Below, piece by piece: positions 14,506 through 14,513 of a DNA stretch of 14,513 bases. Location: assembly GCA_030638385.1 (NCBI GenBank), contig DAOWES010000014.1:1-14513 (forward strand), given 5' to 3'. A program made the translations under genes and the position numbers. Positions within the stretch are counted from its first letter, which is position 1. Every line of letters begins with the position of its first letter. Origin of the DNA: Candidatus Cloacimonadota bacterium (GTDB taxonomy: Bacteria > Cloacimonadota > Cloacimonadia > Cloacimonadales > TCS61). The notes below the pieces were generated by a model that made no database searches, had not been told where the DNA came from, and saw nothing but the letters and a program-made list of their open reading frames with translations.

Positions 14506-14513
14506 TTTTAATA

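Noticed and set aside
1..14513. tRNA or rRNA genes, CRISPR arrays, insertion sequences, toxin-antitoxin or defence modules
   Set aside because: No cloverleaf, rRNA, regularly spaced repeat array, transposase or defence gene was recognised on either strand.

Overview
This AT-rich window looks like chromosome of a strictly anaerobic, hydrogen-metabolising bacterium with a two-membrane envelope. The evidence is a full [FeFe]-hydrogenase maturation set (HydE, HydF, HydG), a Rex redox sensor, a class I hybrid cluster protein, and a long YidC with a large periplasmic domain. Gene content, base composition and protein style suggest a member of Cloacimonadota or a related anaerobic lineage. That assignment is inferred from memory, not tested.

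Left end (1-850): a leftward FapA/DUF342-type gene runs off the window edge. It diverges from purA, and the two share a short intergenic region in which opposing -35-like boxes overlap. The purA product (adenylosuccinate synthase) is complete but lacks several residues of the family signatures.

Housekeeping block (2250-6136): a compact rightward run encodes ribosomal protein L34 (rpmH, 46 aa), RNase P protein (rnpA), YidD, YidC, the KH/R3H RNA-binding protein KhpB/Jag and a YtnP-like metallo-beta-lactamase-fold hydrolase. Start and stop codons overlap at three junctions. In many bacteria this block sits beside dnaA and mnmE; neither is here, and no replication origin is visible.

Redox and hydrogenase block (6318-14345): rex points right and meets the leftward hydrogenase-maturation operon at a shared bidirectional terminator. 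The operon reads TM1266-type regulator, hydG, aspA, hydE, hydF, with gaps from 1 to about 70 nt. HydG and HydE are radical-SAM enzymes that build the CO/CN-bearing iron unit and process it toward the 2Fe subcluster; HydF is the GTPase scaffold. The embedded aspA (aspartate ammonia-lyase) is broken by one in-frame TAA about a third of the way in, with an otherwise intact reading frame on both sides. No hydrogenase structural gene is present. Upstream, hcp (hybrid cluster protein) forms its own leftward unit and ends at a perfect 28-bp palindrome resembling the rex/hydF terminator hairpin.

Right end: upstream of hcp lies a roughly 130-bp imperfect inverted-repeat element with 17-bp ends and a GC-rich core hairpin, looking like a REP/MITE-type repeat. 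The most notable points are the interrupted aspA inside the hyd operon, the repeat element, the pair of related covarying terminator hairpins, and the atypical PurA. I did not find a clearly new multi-gene system.
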